Of a stretch of DNA of 33,727 nt, positions 1-7,812 are shown piece after piece. Origin of the DNA: Ferrovum sp. (GTDB taxonomy: Bacteria; Pseudomonadota; Gammaproteobacteria; Burkholderiales; Ferrovaceae). The notes beneath the pieces are model-generated. The model saw nothing but the letters and a program-made list of their open reading frames with translations. It did not search any database and had not been told where the DNA came from. Both the position numbers and the translations under genes were made by a program. Where the stretch lies: assembly GCA_019456405.1 (NCBI GenBank), contig WJXM01000007.1, positions 1-33,727 on the forward strand. Reading direction: 5' to 3'. Numbering within the stretch: position 1 is the stretch's first letter; each line of letters starts with the position of its first letter.

Positions 1-105
1 AAGATCCAACGCTTGATGTCCAAAGTCGAGCAAGAAGGTAATATACACGGATGCCACACTCCAGCTGCGACAAAACCTACCGTGTTCCTGAGTGGTTCCC
101 AATAG
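1..105 (+). CDS. C-terminal tail of an unidentified gene cut by the window edge
   Basis: Frame 1 is open from the first base and ends at a TAG at 103-105, giving 34 codons. The tail begins KIQRLMSKVEQEGN and ends FLSGSQ. The first half looks like an amphipathic helix, and no family could be recognised from so short a piece. It runs in the same direction as the ATPase gene at 288 but is separated from it by about 180 bases that include a large palindrome, so it is probably not in the same operon. It could also be chance reading, because the true start is outside the window. Confidence 0.3.
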   Translation, partial: KIQRLMSKVEQEGNIHGCHTPAATKPTVFLSGSQ

Positions 106-250
106 AGCCGATGAATATGTCAGTCTTTACTGGGAATAGGGGTGAATTACTGATTATTACAACATTTACCACCTATTGTTTTCCTGTTTACGCAGCCACT
201 CCTGATAAACGAACAGCGGGAACACCTCCTTGAAGATATCCGGCCAATCA

Positions 251-286
251 ATTACTATTATGAGTAAATTTACTCATAATAGTAAT
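251..286. repeat. Perfect 36-bp palindrome directly before the AAA ATPase start codon
   Basis: The left arm ATTACTATTATGAGTAAA (251-268) is followed without a spacer by its exact reverse complement (269-286). The ATG of the ATPase gene starts two bases later, at 288, so the palindrome occupies the place where a ribosome binding site would be. It is AT-rich, unlike most of the window. As DNA it could be an operator for a dimeric regulator or for the ATPase itself. As RNA it would form a long hairpin hiding the start codon. The rest of 106-287 shows no convincing gene. What is seen is the symmetry and the position; the regulatory role is inferred. Confidence 0.9.
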
Positions 287-287
287 C

Positions 288-1541
288 ATGCCCTCAAAAC
301 CTTATCAGCGCCAGGAAGTCAATACTCTGCTCGGCCGCCTTGCTGAGCCGCCTCGTTTTCTGATTTTTATTGCCGGGCCACGCCAAGTTGGAAAGACTAC
401 GCTGGTAAGGAATGCGCTGGTCCAACAGCAGAAGACCTACCATTTCATTCCCGTAGACCAGCCGGATGCACCTCGCCTTCCCGGATTCATGTCTGCCGAA
501 GAGGTGGTCTATAAGCAGGATGCCAGCCCGCCAGATGCCGCATGGCTGGTCAGCCAGTGGCAGCGCGCCCGGACAGTGGCGAGGGATTCTGAAGAGGGAC
601 ATATTCTCGTTCTCGACGAAATTCAGAAAATTCCTCGCTGGTCGGAGGCGGTCAAAGGCTTGTGGGACGCAGACAGAGCCGAGGGGTTGAAGTTGCATAT
701 TGTCCTGCTCGGCTCCTCTCCTTTGTTGATGCAAAAGGGCATGACGGAAAGTTTGGCCGGTCGGTTTGAACTGATACGCGTCACCCACTGGTCATTCCTC
801 GAAATGCATGAAGCCTTCGACTACGATCTGGACGACTACCTCTACTTTGGTGGCTATCCCGGAAGTGCTCCCTTTATTCGTGACGAGCCGCGCTGGCGTA
901 ACTATGTGCGCGGCAGTTTGATTGAGCCGAGTATCGAAAAAGACATCCTGATGATGACGCGGGTGGACAAACCCGCGCTGCTCAAGCATCTGTTTCATCT
1001 TGGCTGTAATTATTCCGGGCAGATACTGTCTTATACCAAAATGCAGGGGCAGCTTCAGGATGCTGGAAATACGGTAACTCTGGCGCACTATCTCGATCTG
1101 TTGGGCAATGCTGGCTTGATTTATGGCATACAGAAATTTGCTGGGCAAAAATATCGGCAACGAGCCTCATCTCCCAAGTTGAATGTTCTCAACAATGCCT
1201 TGATGACTGCGGGGTCTGGATACACCAAGGCAGAAGCGAAAGCAGATCGAAGTTATTGGGGCAGATTGGTGGAAAGTACGGTGGGGGCACATCTTTACAA
1301 TACCGGACATCCTGACTGTCAACTCTACTACTGGCGAGAAGGTTCCAGAGAGGTCGATTTTGTAATTCAGGGAGGCAGGAAGTTGACCGTCATCGAGGTG
1401 AAAAGCGGTCCCGGTTCTGGATACGCCGAGGGTCTCGACGTATTCGCCGAAAGTTTCGGTAAGTGCCGCAAACTGCTGGTCGGTGAAGGCGGTATCTCGA
1501 TTGCCGAATTCCTCTCCTATCCAGCGGAGCATTGGCTTTGA
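288..1541 (+). CDS. AAA-family ATPase with DUF4143-type C-terminal region
   Basis: This 417-residue P-loop ATPase belongs to the widespread family annotated as ATP-binding protein / DUF4143. Walker A is GPRQVGKT at residues 30-37, directly after a hydrophobic beta strand, and Walker B is ILVLDE at 106-111. The C-terminal third carries the nuclease-like signature of the family: an acidic strand EVDFV with D357, then IEVKSG with E370 and K372, as in PD-(D/E)xK folds. Family members occur in accessory regions and their biochemical role is poorly known. The start at 288 is the first ATG after the palindrome and has no Shine-Dalgarno sequence, so initiation may be leaderless or controlled by the palindrome. 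The stop codon overlaps the start of the next gene (TTGA), so the two are almost certainly one operon. Family assignment is firm and function is not. Confidence 0.88.
   Translation: MPSKPYQRQEVNTLLGRLAEPPRFLIFIAGPRQVGKTTLVRNALVQQQKTYHFIPVDQPDAPRLPGFMSAEEVVYKQDASPPDAAWLVSQWQRARTVARDSEEGHILVLDEIQKIPRWSEAVKGLWDADRAEGLKLHIVLLGSSPLLMQKGMTESLAGRFELIRVTHWSFLEMHEAFDYDLDDYLYFGGYPGSAPFIRDEPRWRNYVRGSLIEPSIEKDILMMTRVDKPALLKHLFHLGCNYSGQILSYTKMQGQLQDAGNTVTLAHYLDLLGNAGLIYGIQKFAGQKYRQRASSPKLNVLNNALMTAGSGYTKAEAKADRSYWGRLVESTVGAHLYNTGHPDCQLYYWREGSREVDFVIQGGRKLTVIEVKSGPGSGYAEGLDVFAESFGKCRKLLVGEGGISIAEFLSYPAEHWL
1526..1540 (+). promoter_or_regulatory. RBS and TTG start that couple the STAND gene to the ATPase gene
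   Basis: GGAG at 1526-1529 lies 8 bases before a TTG at 1538-1540, which overlaps the TGA stop (1539-1541) of the upstream gene. An in-frame TTG at 1532 is only 2 bases from the GGAG, so 1538 is the preferred start. No ATG is available nearby. This arrangement indicates translational coupling. Confidence 0.6.
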
Positions 1542-4500
1542 GCAAGTCCGACAAACCCTTCATCGCTCGGCGCACCTGTACGCACAAGTTGGTCAATGTG
1601 GAAGAACAGGAGAGTTGTCCGTTGGAAAGCTTTCGCGATATGCCGGTCTATGTGCTGCTTGGTGATCCGGGGGCGGGCAAGACGGCATCCTTCAAAAGGG
1701 AGGCGGAGGAATCTGGCGGTAACTATATCCGGGCGCGTGACTTTGCTACTTTCGGACCCAGTACGGAATACCAGGGGAGTACCTTGTTTATTGATGGACT
1801 GGACGAGATGCGCACCGATGGCGGTGATGGACGGACACCACTGGATCACATACGCAAGCATCTTGAAAGACTGGGGCAACCACAATTCCGTCTTTCCTGT
1901 CGCGAGGCAGACTGGCTGGGGGCATGCGATAGCGAAGCCTTAAAGCGTGTATCGCCCAATGGCGAAATTATCGAACTGCATCTTGATCCCTTGAACAATA
2001 CCGATATTGCTGAAATTCTCAAGCATAAATCCGGCGTTTCCGATCCTGCGGCATTCATGCGGCAGGCGAAGGAACACGGGCTGGGTGAATTGTTGCGCAA
2101 TCCGCAAACACTCAATCTTTTGGTGGATGCCGTGGGGGGCAAGGCGTGGCCGCAAAGTCGCTCGGAAATTTATGGGATGGCATGCACCAAACTGGCAGGC
2201 GAAAAGAATTCAGAACACCGCCATGCAAAACGGGAGAAAGCGATTTCAGAAGAATCGCTACTCGACGCCGCCGGATATATGTGTGCCATTCAGTTGTTGT
2301 CCGGTATTGCCGGTTACTCGCTGGATGAAGAGTCGGCAGATGCGCAGCACTGTTGCTGGAAGGAATTGAAAGAACATAGCCTTCTGCTGCTCACGGTGTT
2401 GAAAACCAACCTGTTCCAGAGTGACGGCGAAGAGTTGCGTATTCCCGTCCACCGTAGCGTTGCCGAATTTTTGGGCGCGCGATATATCGCCTCGCGCATT
2501 GAAAGCAAAGGCCTGCCATTTGGTCGTGTGCTTGCTTTGATGACCGGTGAGGATGGGGGCATCGTTGCTGACCTGCGCGGACTTGGTGCATGGCTTTCGG
2601 TGCATTGCCGTAGCGGGGGGCGGCACGCACTAATCGAACGCGATCCCGTGGGCGTAGTTCTGTACGGCGATGTGCGCAATTTTCCGGCACGGGACAAACT
2701 GCAGGTGATCGAGGCATGGAAACGCGAAGCACGACGCTATCCATGGTTTGTTTCTGAACGATGGTCGTCCTCATCCTCCAATGTAGCCATCGGTGCATTA
2801 TGTACGAGGGATATGGAAACGACGCTCCGCGAAATACTCACATCGTCTTCGCGGGAAGAGGCCGAGCAAGCGTTGCTGGATTCTGTGCTCGATGCAATTT
2901 GCTACGGCGAGCGAATGCCATCGTTGGCCGATACCCTGGAGGGTATCGTGCGTGATGGAAGTTATTGGCCAACGGTACGCAATAGCGCCGTTACTGCATT
3001 GGTGCATGTGGTGCCGGACGACCCTTCCAGGCGGTTGAAACTCGCACTGGATATACGCGCAGGCTTGGTGGAGGACATTGAAAACGACTTACTTGGGATG
3101 CTGTTGAGTCATCTCTATCCGGGAACCATTTCTGCATTGGAAATTTTCAACTATCTGCATCCCGGGAAGAGTGAGCACCATACCGGCAGTTATTCAATGT
3201 TCTGGCGTTATGGGCTGCCAAAGGCAACAGAAAAAGGTGATCTGCCCCTATTGCTCGACAAGTTGGCAGAGATACGGCCTACATTGCAGAATATTCTGGA
3301 AGAGCGCTGGACAAACCGAATGGCAGGCGAGTTGTTGGTGCGTGGGTTGGAAGAGCACGGAGACAATATCACCGTCGAACGTCTCTACCTATGGCTCGGC
3401 GTTGGGCTGGATAAATACGACCATCCCAGGCTTGACGGGGAATATACCGGGCGTATTTCCGCGTGGTTTGCCGGGCGATCCGAGCGCTACAAGGCTGTAA
3501 TCGAACATGGCGCATCCTTATGTGCAAGTCACGAAAATCTCTGGTATTGCATGCATTGTTGTATGGCGCGGCTATATGCCTCTACCGCGCCTACCGATAT
3601 TGGGATGTGGTATTTGGAAAAGGCGGCGGCAGAACAACAGGCCGAACTGTCCCAGTTTTATTTTGTCCAGTCCGTTCTTTTTCTGAGGCAACAAGGCGGG
3701 CAAGAAGAACTGACTTTTTCGGCATTGGAATTTCTGGAGACCTGGACTGATGCGTACCCAAAATTTCGGGCATGGCTCGAGCCTTTCATAATCTGTCCTG
3801 TCGGAGACCGGCAGCAGGAACATGCGTCAAATGATCTCAAACGAAAGGTGGCGCGCCAGAAGCACAAAAGCGAACTGCTTCAGTTTTACCGTGAGCATAT
3901 TACGGCCATACGTGAAGGCAGTGCAAATCCGCAAATTTTCTATAATCTGGCGCTTGCGCATGAAGGGTTGTTATTGGATGAAGCGCAGGGTGAAACTCCA
4001 CGCGAACGTCTCGAGAGTTTTCTGGTGGGAGATGACGAACTGGTCGCGGCGGCCTATTCGGGTTTTCGCCGTGTGCTTGATCGCACAGATTTACCTGACA
4101 TCAGAGAAATCATTGATCTCGAACTCAAGGGAAAAATGCACTACATTCGTTCGGCCTGCCTGATTGGAATGGGAGCGTTATTTCAGGACAGTCCGGAGGA
4201 AGCACTACGGCTTCCGGATAACGTGCTGTCGCGGTTGCTGGTTTTTCGTTTGAGCCATTCCGTCGGCGATGATCCGCCCTGGTTCTCCGCGTTGGTGCGA
4301 AAACGTCCTGCATTGGTAGCGGACGCAATACTGGCGTATGCCCTGCCGATGCTGCGTGCCAAGAAAGAGCATGTTTCCGGACTTTCTCAATGGGTTCACC
4401 ATGAGGCTTATGCCGAAGTGGCGAGACTGACGTTACCGAAGTTATTAGAGAGTTTTCCCTTGCGCGCCAAGGCAAACCAGTTGGTATTTGTGCTCGATTC

Positions 4501-5611
4501 TCTATTGAAGGGAGCGCTGCGTTATCTTGACCGGGAATTTCTTGCCGCGATGGTTGCACGCAAACTCGAACTGAGTAGCATGGATACGGCGCAGCGTGTG
4601 TATTGGCTGGGCTGTGGCTTGTTGCTTGCACCGGATGTTTATGAAGCGCCGCTGTTTCAATATATCGGCAAGAGTGAGGTGCGCAGGGGCTATCTGGCGA
4701 ATTTTATTCAGTGCGATTTCGGAAGGCGCAGTTGGATAGTTATACCCATATCAGTGCTGGCCCGTCTAATCGGGTTGCTTGGGCCGGGTTGTTCAAATCA
4801 ACGGCTTAGTAGCGGAGTTGTTACTGCGGCCATGCGTATGGCAGACATGGTGCGTTCGTATATCCATACGTTGGGCAGCCATCCGGAAGAGGCCGCCACC
4901 TGCGAACTTGAACGTTTGATTTCCTTGCCTGGCTTGTCGCACTGGCGCAACGAACTTCGCGGCGCATTGCATAACCAGCGCATTGCCCGGCGCAAGGCTG
5001 CATTCCGCCGTTTAAGTGTCGCAGAGGTCAGTCGCACCCTTGCCAATCTCCAGCCTGCCAGTGCCGCCGATCTTGCCGCATTGACATTCGATCACTTGTG
5101 CGATATCGCCCGAAAAATTCGCGATGGCAGCACCAATGATTACAGACAGTACTGGAATTATGACCAAAGCAACAAGAAGTTGGACAAACCCAAACCTGAA
5201 AACGACTGCCGTGATGCGCTGCTATCCGACCTGAAAATTCGGCTGGCTGCTCTGGGCATTGATGCCGAACGGGAAGGGAATTATGCGGATGATACACGTG
5301 CCGACATCAAGGTTCTATTTGGCGGCGCGAGCGGATTCAACGTCCCGATCGAAATCAAGAAAGACACTCACGATGATCTCTGGCGCGCGCTCCACGAGCA
5401 ATTGATTCCCAAGTACGTCCGCGATCCCGGTGCGGATGGACATGGCATTTATCTTGTGTTCTGGTTCGGCGGAAAAGGAATGAAACCGCCTTCCGATGGA
5501 AAGAAACTCCATAGTGCCACGGAACTCGAAGAGCGATTGCGGCAAACTCTCACACCGGAGGAAAGTCACCGCATCCGGATTTGTGTGATTGACTGTGCAT
5601 TGCCCTCTTGA
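1538..5611 (+). CDS. STAND/NACHT-like NTPase with C-terminal PD-(D/E)xK-like nuclease domain
   Basis: This is a 1357-residue protein with no name that I recognise. The NTPase domain is at the very N-terminus: Walker A GDPGAGKT at about residues 42-49 and a NACHT-type Walker B FIDGLDE at about 84-90, followed by a basic, leucine-rich region typical of STAND ATPases. Residues from about 250 to 1150 are helical and leucine-rich without a clear motif and may form a repeat-type superhelix. The last 140 residues look like a restriction-endonuclease fold: RADIKVLF with D1256, then PIEIKK with E1272 and K1274, then a conserved-looking HEQLIPKY. Known antiviral STAND proteins (Avs, bNACHT) usually carry the effector first and the sensor last; here the putative nuclease is last. 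The gene is coupled to the DUF4143 ATPase upstream. Defence is inferred from architecture only. Confidence 0.8.
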   Translation: MSKSDKPFIARRTCTHKLVNVEEQESCPLESFRDMPVYVLLGDPGAGKTASFKREAEESGGNYIRARDFATFGPSTEYQGSTLFIDGLDEMRTDGGDGRTPLDHIRKHLERLGQPQFRLSCREADWLGACDSEALKRVSPNGEIIELHLDPLNNTDIAEILKHKSGVSDPAAFMRQAKEHGLGELLRNPQTLNLLVDAVGGKAWPQSRSEIYGMACTKLAGEKNSEHRHAKREKAISEESLLDAAGYMCAIQLLSGIAGYSLDEESADAQHCCWKELKEHSLLLLTVLKTNLFQSDGEELRIPVHRSVAEFLGARYIASRIESKGLPFGRVLALMTGEDGGIVADLRGLGAWLSVHCRSGGRHALIERDPVGVVLYGDVRNFPARDKLQVIEAWKREARRYPWFVSERWSSSSSNVAIGALCTRDMETTLREILTSSSREEAEQALLDSVLDAICYGERMPSLADTLEGIVRDGSYWPTVRNSAVTALVHVVPDDPSRRLKLALDIRAGLVEDIENDLLGMLLSHLYPGTISALEIFNYLHPGKSEHHTGSYSMFWRYGLPKATEKGDLPLLLDKLAEIRPTLQNILEERWTNRMAGELLVRGLEEHGDNITVERLYLWLGVGLDKYDHPRLDGEYTGRISAWFAGRSERYKAVIEHGASLCASHENLWYCMHCCMARLYASTAPTDIGMWYLEKAAAEQQAELSQFYFVQSVLFLRQQGGQEELTFSALEFLETWTDAYPKFRAWLEPFIICPVGDRQQEHASNDLKRKVARQKHKSELLQFYREHITAIREGSANPQIFYNLALAHEGLLLDEAQGETPRERLESFLVGDDELVAAAYSGFRRVLDRTDLPDIREIIDLELKGKMHYIRSACLIGMGALFQDSPEEALRLPDNVLSRLLVFRLSHSVGDDPPWFSALVRKRPALVADAILAYALPMLRAKKEHVSGLSQWVHHEAYAEVARLTLPKLLESFPLRAKANQLVFVLDSLLKGALRYLDREFLAAMVARKLELSSMDTAQRVYWLGCGLLLAPDVYEAPLFQYIGKSEVRRGYLANFIQCDFGRRSWIVIPISVLARLIGLLGPGCSNQRLSSGVVTAAMRMADMVRSYIHTLGSHPEEAATCELERLISLPGLSHWRNELRGALHNQRIARRKAAFRRLSVAEVSRTLANLQPASAADLAALTFDHLCDIARKIRDGSTNDYRQYWNYDQSNKKLDKPKPENDCRDALLSDLKIRLAALGIDAEREGNYADDTRADIKVLFGGASGFNVPIEIKKDTHDDLWRALHEQLIPKYVRDPGADGHGIYLVFWFGGKGMKPPSDGKKLHSATELEERLRQTLTPEESHRIRICVIDCALPS

Positions 5612-5738
5612 CTGGGTTGGAAGGTCACCAAGGGCGAGAAAGGCTTTCCTGTCGATTCTGCGGCAGAGGAAACTCCTCCCCCCATACCACCGGGATATGG
5701 AGTGTTCGGCACTACTTGCAAGCCTCCACCTGCCGTAT

Positions 5739-6149
5739 TCACGGAGACGGGAGAATTGACCGACCCAATCCCTTGGCCATGGATACTGGAATATTGGGAC
5801 TCAGTGGGTTGACGCTGACGCGTAGTTTTGCCGGTTCAATAATCAAATCCATGTCTTCCATCGGGATAGCGCCGAGCAACACTTGATTGCCGATGACAAG
5901 CGCACCGGTGACACATTCTCGGTTAAGCATGGATATTCGCACAGGTGAGACATAGTCCACCAAGTGCGACTTTCCATCGGCTGTTTGTACTTCGCGTTTT
6001 GATCTGGCCTTGAGTTGTAATTGCAGGGCGATGTGCTCAGGAATACACAAGTGCATTGCGCCCGTATCCACCACGGCGCAGGCACTCAACTCTTCCAGAT
6101 CATCTCGTGCGTCGTTGGCCAGTCTTAACTCTGCGTAGGTGATACCCAT
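5739..6149 (-). CDS. Retropepsin-like (clan AA) aspartic protease family protein
   Basis: This 136-residue protein carries the aspartic protease signature AVVDTGA, with the catalytic D28-T29-G30 at the usual distance from the N-terminus. Downstream are hydrophobic strands including the LLGAIPMEDMDL segment, which corresponds to the second conserved region of bacterial single-domain retropepsin-like proteins. These proteins are thought to act as homodimers, each subunit giving one aspartate. An AGGAG lies about 8 bases before the ATG. It is the last gene of a three-ORF minus-strand cassette with the Hsp20-like fragment and the DUF2934 gene. No signal peptide is seen, so it is probably cytoplasmic. 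Substrate unknown. Confidence 0.75.
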   Translation of the reverse strand: MGITYAELRLANDARDDLEELSACAVVDTGAMHLCIPEHIALQLQLKARSKREVQTADGKSHLVDYVSPVRISMLNRECVTGALVIGNQVLLGAIPMEDMDLIIEPAKLRVSVNPLSPNIPVSMAKGLGRSILPSP

Positions 6150-6165
6150 TTCGGACTCCTCGAGA

Positions 6166-6282
6166 TCATTCGCGTAGCCAAGCCGCCTCCATCATCCCAC
6201 GGAAAACTGGCCTGAGCATGAAGCCCCTGAAAAAGCCCCCCATCTTGCCGAATGGATCGAGACGGGTGATGTTGGACATCAT
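6166..6282 (-). pseudogene. 38-codon ORF resembling the N-terminus of an Hsp20 small heat-shock protein
   Basis: The ORF begins MMSNITRLDPFGKMGGFFRG and continues with FMLRPVFRG before stopping at TGA (6168-6166). The pattern NITRxDPF, then a glycine/phenylalanine stretch and RPV, matches the start of proteobacterial Hsp20 proteins. The alpha-crystallin domain that should follow is absent. A strong Shine-Dalgarno sequence (GGGAGGAA) precedes two adjacent ATG codons. It lies 12 bases after the DUF2934 stop and 16 bases before the protease ATG. The simplest reading is a deletion remnant of an hsp20 gene. A genuine small protein is possible because the RBS and frame are intact. Confidence 0.45.
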
Positions 6283-6294
6283 GATTCCTCCCGA

Positions 6295-6579
6295 CTAACG
6301 CAATTGTAATAGGGCATCGACCTCAGCCTCGGCTTCAAGCCAGTCAGTCAAGGCATCGCCACTATCGAAGCCTCGACGTTCTGCACGGTAATACGCAGCA
6401 ATTGCAATCATCTCGTCACGATCGAGACCGCTTCCTTGAATGGGTATCTCGGCTACCGAATCGCGCGTTTTTTGTTTTCTGGGTTTGGCAGTTGTTGGAA
6501 CCTTACTGGCTTTTCCCGGCTTTTTTTCGTCTTTCACAGGCGATTTAAGTTCGGGTGATTTAAGAGAGGTATGGGACAT
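6295..6579 (-). CDS. DUF2934 domain-containing small protein
   Basis: This 94-residue protein has two parts. Residues 1-45 are a lysine/proline/serine-rich, probably disordered tail. Residues about 52-92 match DUF2934: a segment DRDEMIAIAAYYRAERRGF followed by a tryptophan-containing acidic helix DWLEAEAEVD. DUF2934 proteins are short, of unknown function, and often found near small heat-shock genes, which fits the Hsp20-like fragment 12 bases downstream. AGGAGAAG lies about 7 bases before the ATG. The basic tail suggests nucleic-acid or membrane-surface contact, but that is a guess. Confidence 0.75.
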   Translation of the reverse strand: MSHTSLKSPELKSPVKDEKKPGKASKVPTTAKPRKQKTRDSVAEIPIQGSGLDRDEMIAIAAYYRAERRGFDSGDALTDWLEAEAEVDALLQLR

Positions 6580-6617
6580 GATTTTCTTCTCCTGATGTCA
6601 GAAATGGGGTCGATTTG

Positions 6618-6791
6618 ATGACCGGAGGCAATGGTTTGCTGGATTCCAAGATTGCGGATAACAAAGCCAAATCGCCAACCGATAAAGACACCCGCTACCC
6701 TTTGATGGTATTCCACTTGATCGAAGAATTCAAGGAGGAATACGATGGCAGCGAGGCTGTGAACCCAACTTCCCGATCCGGTTGGCTATAA
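6618..6791 (+). CDS. Possible small protein of 57 residues, unrecognised
   Basis: An ATG at 6618 opens a frame to TAA at 6789-6791. It reads MTGGNGLLDSKIADNKAKSP, then a charged part containing YPLMVFHLIEEFKEEYDG. The second half looks like an amphipathic acidic helix. Only a weak GGGG lies upstream as a ribosome site. The stop overlaps the -10 box of the glk promoter. No homologue is recognised, so it may be a remnant or chance. Confidence 0.2.
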   Translation: MTGGNGLLDSKIADNKAKSPTDKDTRYPLMVFHLIEEFKEEYDGSEAVNPTSRSGWL

Positions 6792-6792
6792 T
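6787..6792 (+). promoter_or_regulatory. Sigma-70 -10 box of the glucokinase gene
   Basis: This is a perfect TATAAT hexamer without a recognisable -35 box. It predicts transcription from about 6799, which rules out the upstream ATG at 6799 as the glk start and supports the ATG at 6829. Confidence 0.5.
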
Positions 6793-6828
6793 CGGCGTAT
6801 GGTGGGTGATTCGACGTGGGGAGTAGAG

Positions 6829-7812
6829 ATGAAACGGATTCTGGTGGGGGACATCGGCGGGACTAAAACGCGTCTGGCACTGGCCGAGGGAGAGGGTGCG
6901 GCGGTGGTATTGATGGAGGTACGGGAGTACCCCAGTTTGCACTATGCCACTTTGGAAGCCGTGTTGGAAGAATACATGACTCAGGTGGATTCCCCTGTGG
7001 AAGGGGTTGCGCTGGGGGTGGCGGGTCCGGTTTCCGGGCAGCGTGCACAGGTGACCAACCTTCCTTGGGTGGTGGAGGGGGCGGCCCTACGGCAGCACTT
7101 CGGGGTCGAGTGTGTCCTGCTCAATGATCTGGAAGCCGTGGCCTGGGGGCTGCCTGCCTTGGCGGGGGATGAACTTTTTTCCTTGCAGGCAGGGGTGTCC
7201 GGAGAAGGGAATCGTGCCGTGATTGCGGCGGGAACCGGGTTGGGTGAGGCGGGCATTCATTGGGATGGCGCCCGTTTTTACCCTTTCGCCACGGAGGGGG
7301 GGCATACCTCATTTGCACCCCGCACGGAACGGGAGATGGCGCTCTGGCAATTTCTCCGGGCGCGTCATGGCCATGTCAGTTGGGAACGGGTGGTCTCGGG
7401 GATGGCCTTATCCGAACTCCACGAGTTTTTACGGGACTACGAACGTTCATCCATCCCTGACTGGTTGCAGGCGGCATTGGAGGAGGGGTCTGCAGGCGCA
7501 GTATTGGCGCAAGCGGCACTGGAAGAAACGGATCCACTATGTGTGGAATTGATGCATTGGTTCGTCGGTTTGTATGGTGCGGAGGCGGGCAATCTGGCGC
7601 TCAAGGTGATGAGTCGCGGTGGGGTGTATGTGGGCGGGGGAATTGCCCCAAAAATCCTGCCCCTGCTACGCCAACCTGGTTTCCTGGAGTCTTTTGTGGA
7701 CAAGGGGCGCATGCGTCCCCTGCTGGAAGCCATGCCCGTACAGGTCATTGTGACGGACCGGGTGGCTCTTTACGGATTGGCGCTGGCGGCCAGGAGCCCC
7801 CGCATTTGTTGA
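6829..7812 (+). CDS. glk: Glucokinase
   Basis: ATP-dependent phosphorylation of glucose to glucose-6-phosphate in the cytoplasm; 327 residues, the normal length for the bacterial Glk family. Motifs in order: the phosphate-binding loop GDIGGTKTRLAL near the N-terminus, LLNDLEAVAWGL, the AGTGLGEAG loop, and the catalytic-region pair ATEGGHTSFAPR. The C-terminal part has GGVYVGGGIAPK, the second nucleotide-binding glycine motif. The start at 6829 has GGGGAG five bases upstream and is preferred over an in-frame ATG at 6799 that would fall at the predicted transcription start. The 3' end overlaps the oppositely oriented uracil-DNA glycosylase gene by 43 bases. No other sugar gene is adjacent. Confidence 0.93.
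   Translation: MKRILVGDIGGTKTRLALAEGEGAAVVLMEVREYPSLHYATLEAVLEEYMTQVDSPVEGVALGVAGPVSGQRAQVTNLPWVVEGAALRQHFGVECVLLNDLEAVAWGLPALAGDELFSLQAGVSGEGNRAVIAAGTGLGEAGIHWDGARFYPFATEGGHTSFAPRTEREMALWQFLRARHGHVSWERVVSGMALSELHEFLRDYERSSIPDWLQAALEEGSAGAVLAQAALEETDPLCVELMHWFVGLYGAEAGNLALKVMSRGGVYVGGGIAPKILPLLRQPGFLESFVDKGRMRPLLEAMPVQVIVTDRVALYGLALAARSPRIC

Noticed and set aside
51-233. 60-codon ATG frame on the plus strand at the left edge
   Set aside because: No ribosome site, no recognisable motif, cysteine- and threonine-rich composition unlike a real protein; it overlaps the tail ending at 105 in another frame.
166-273. Minus-strand frame ending DIFKEVFPLFVYQEWLRKQ-type sequence
   Set aside because: The wording looks protein-like and could be a remnant, but it has no start codon, begins inside the palindrome and is only about 35 codons.
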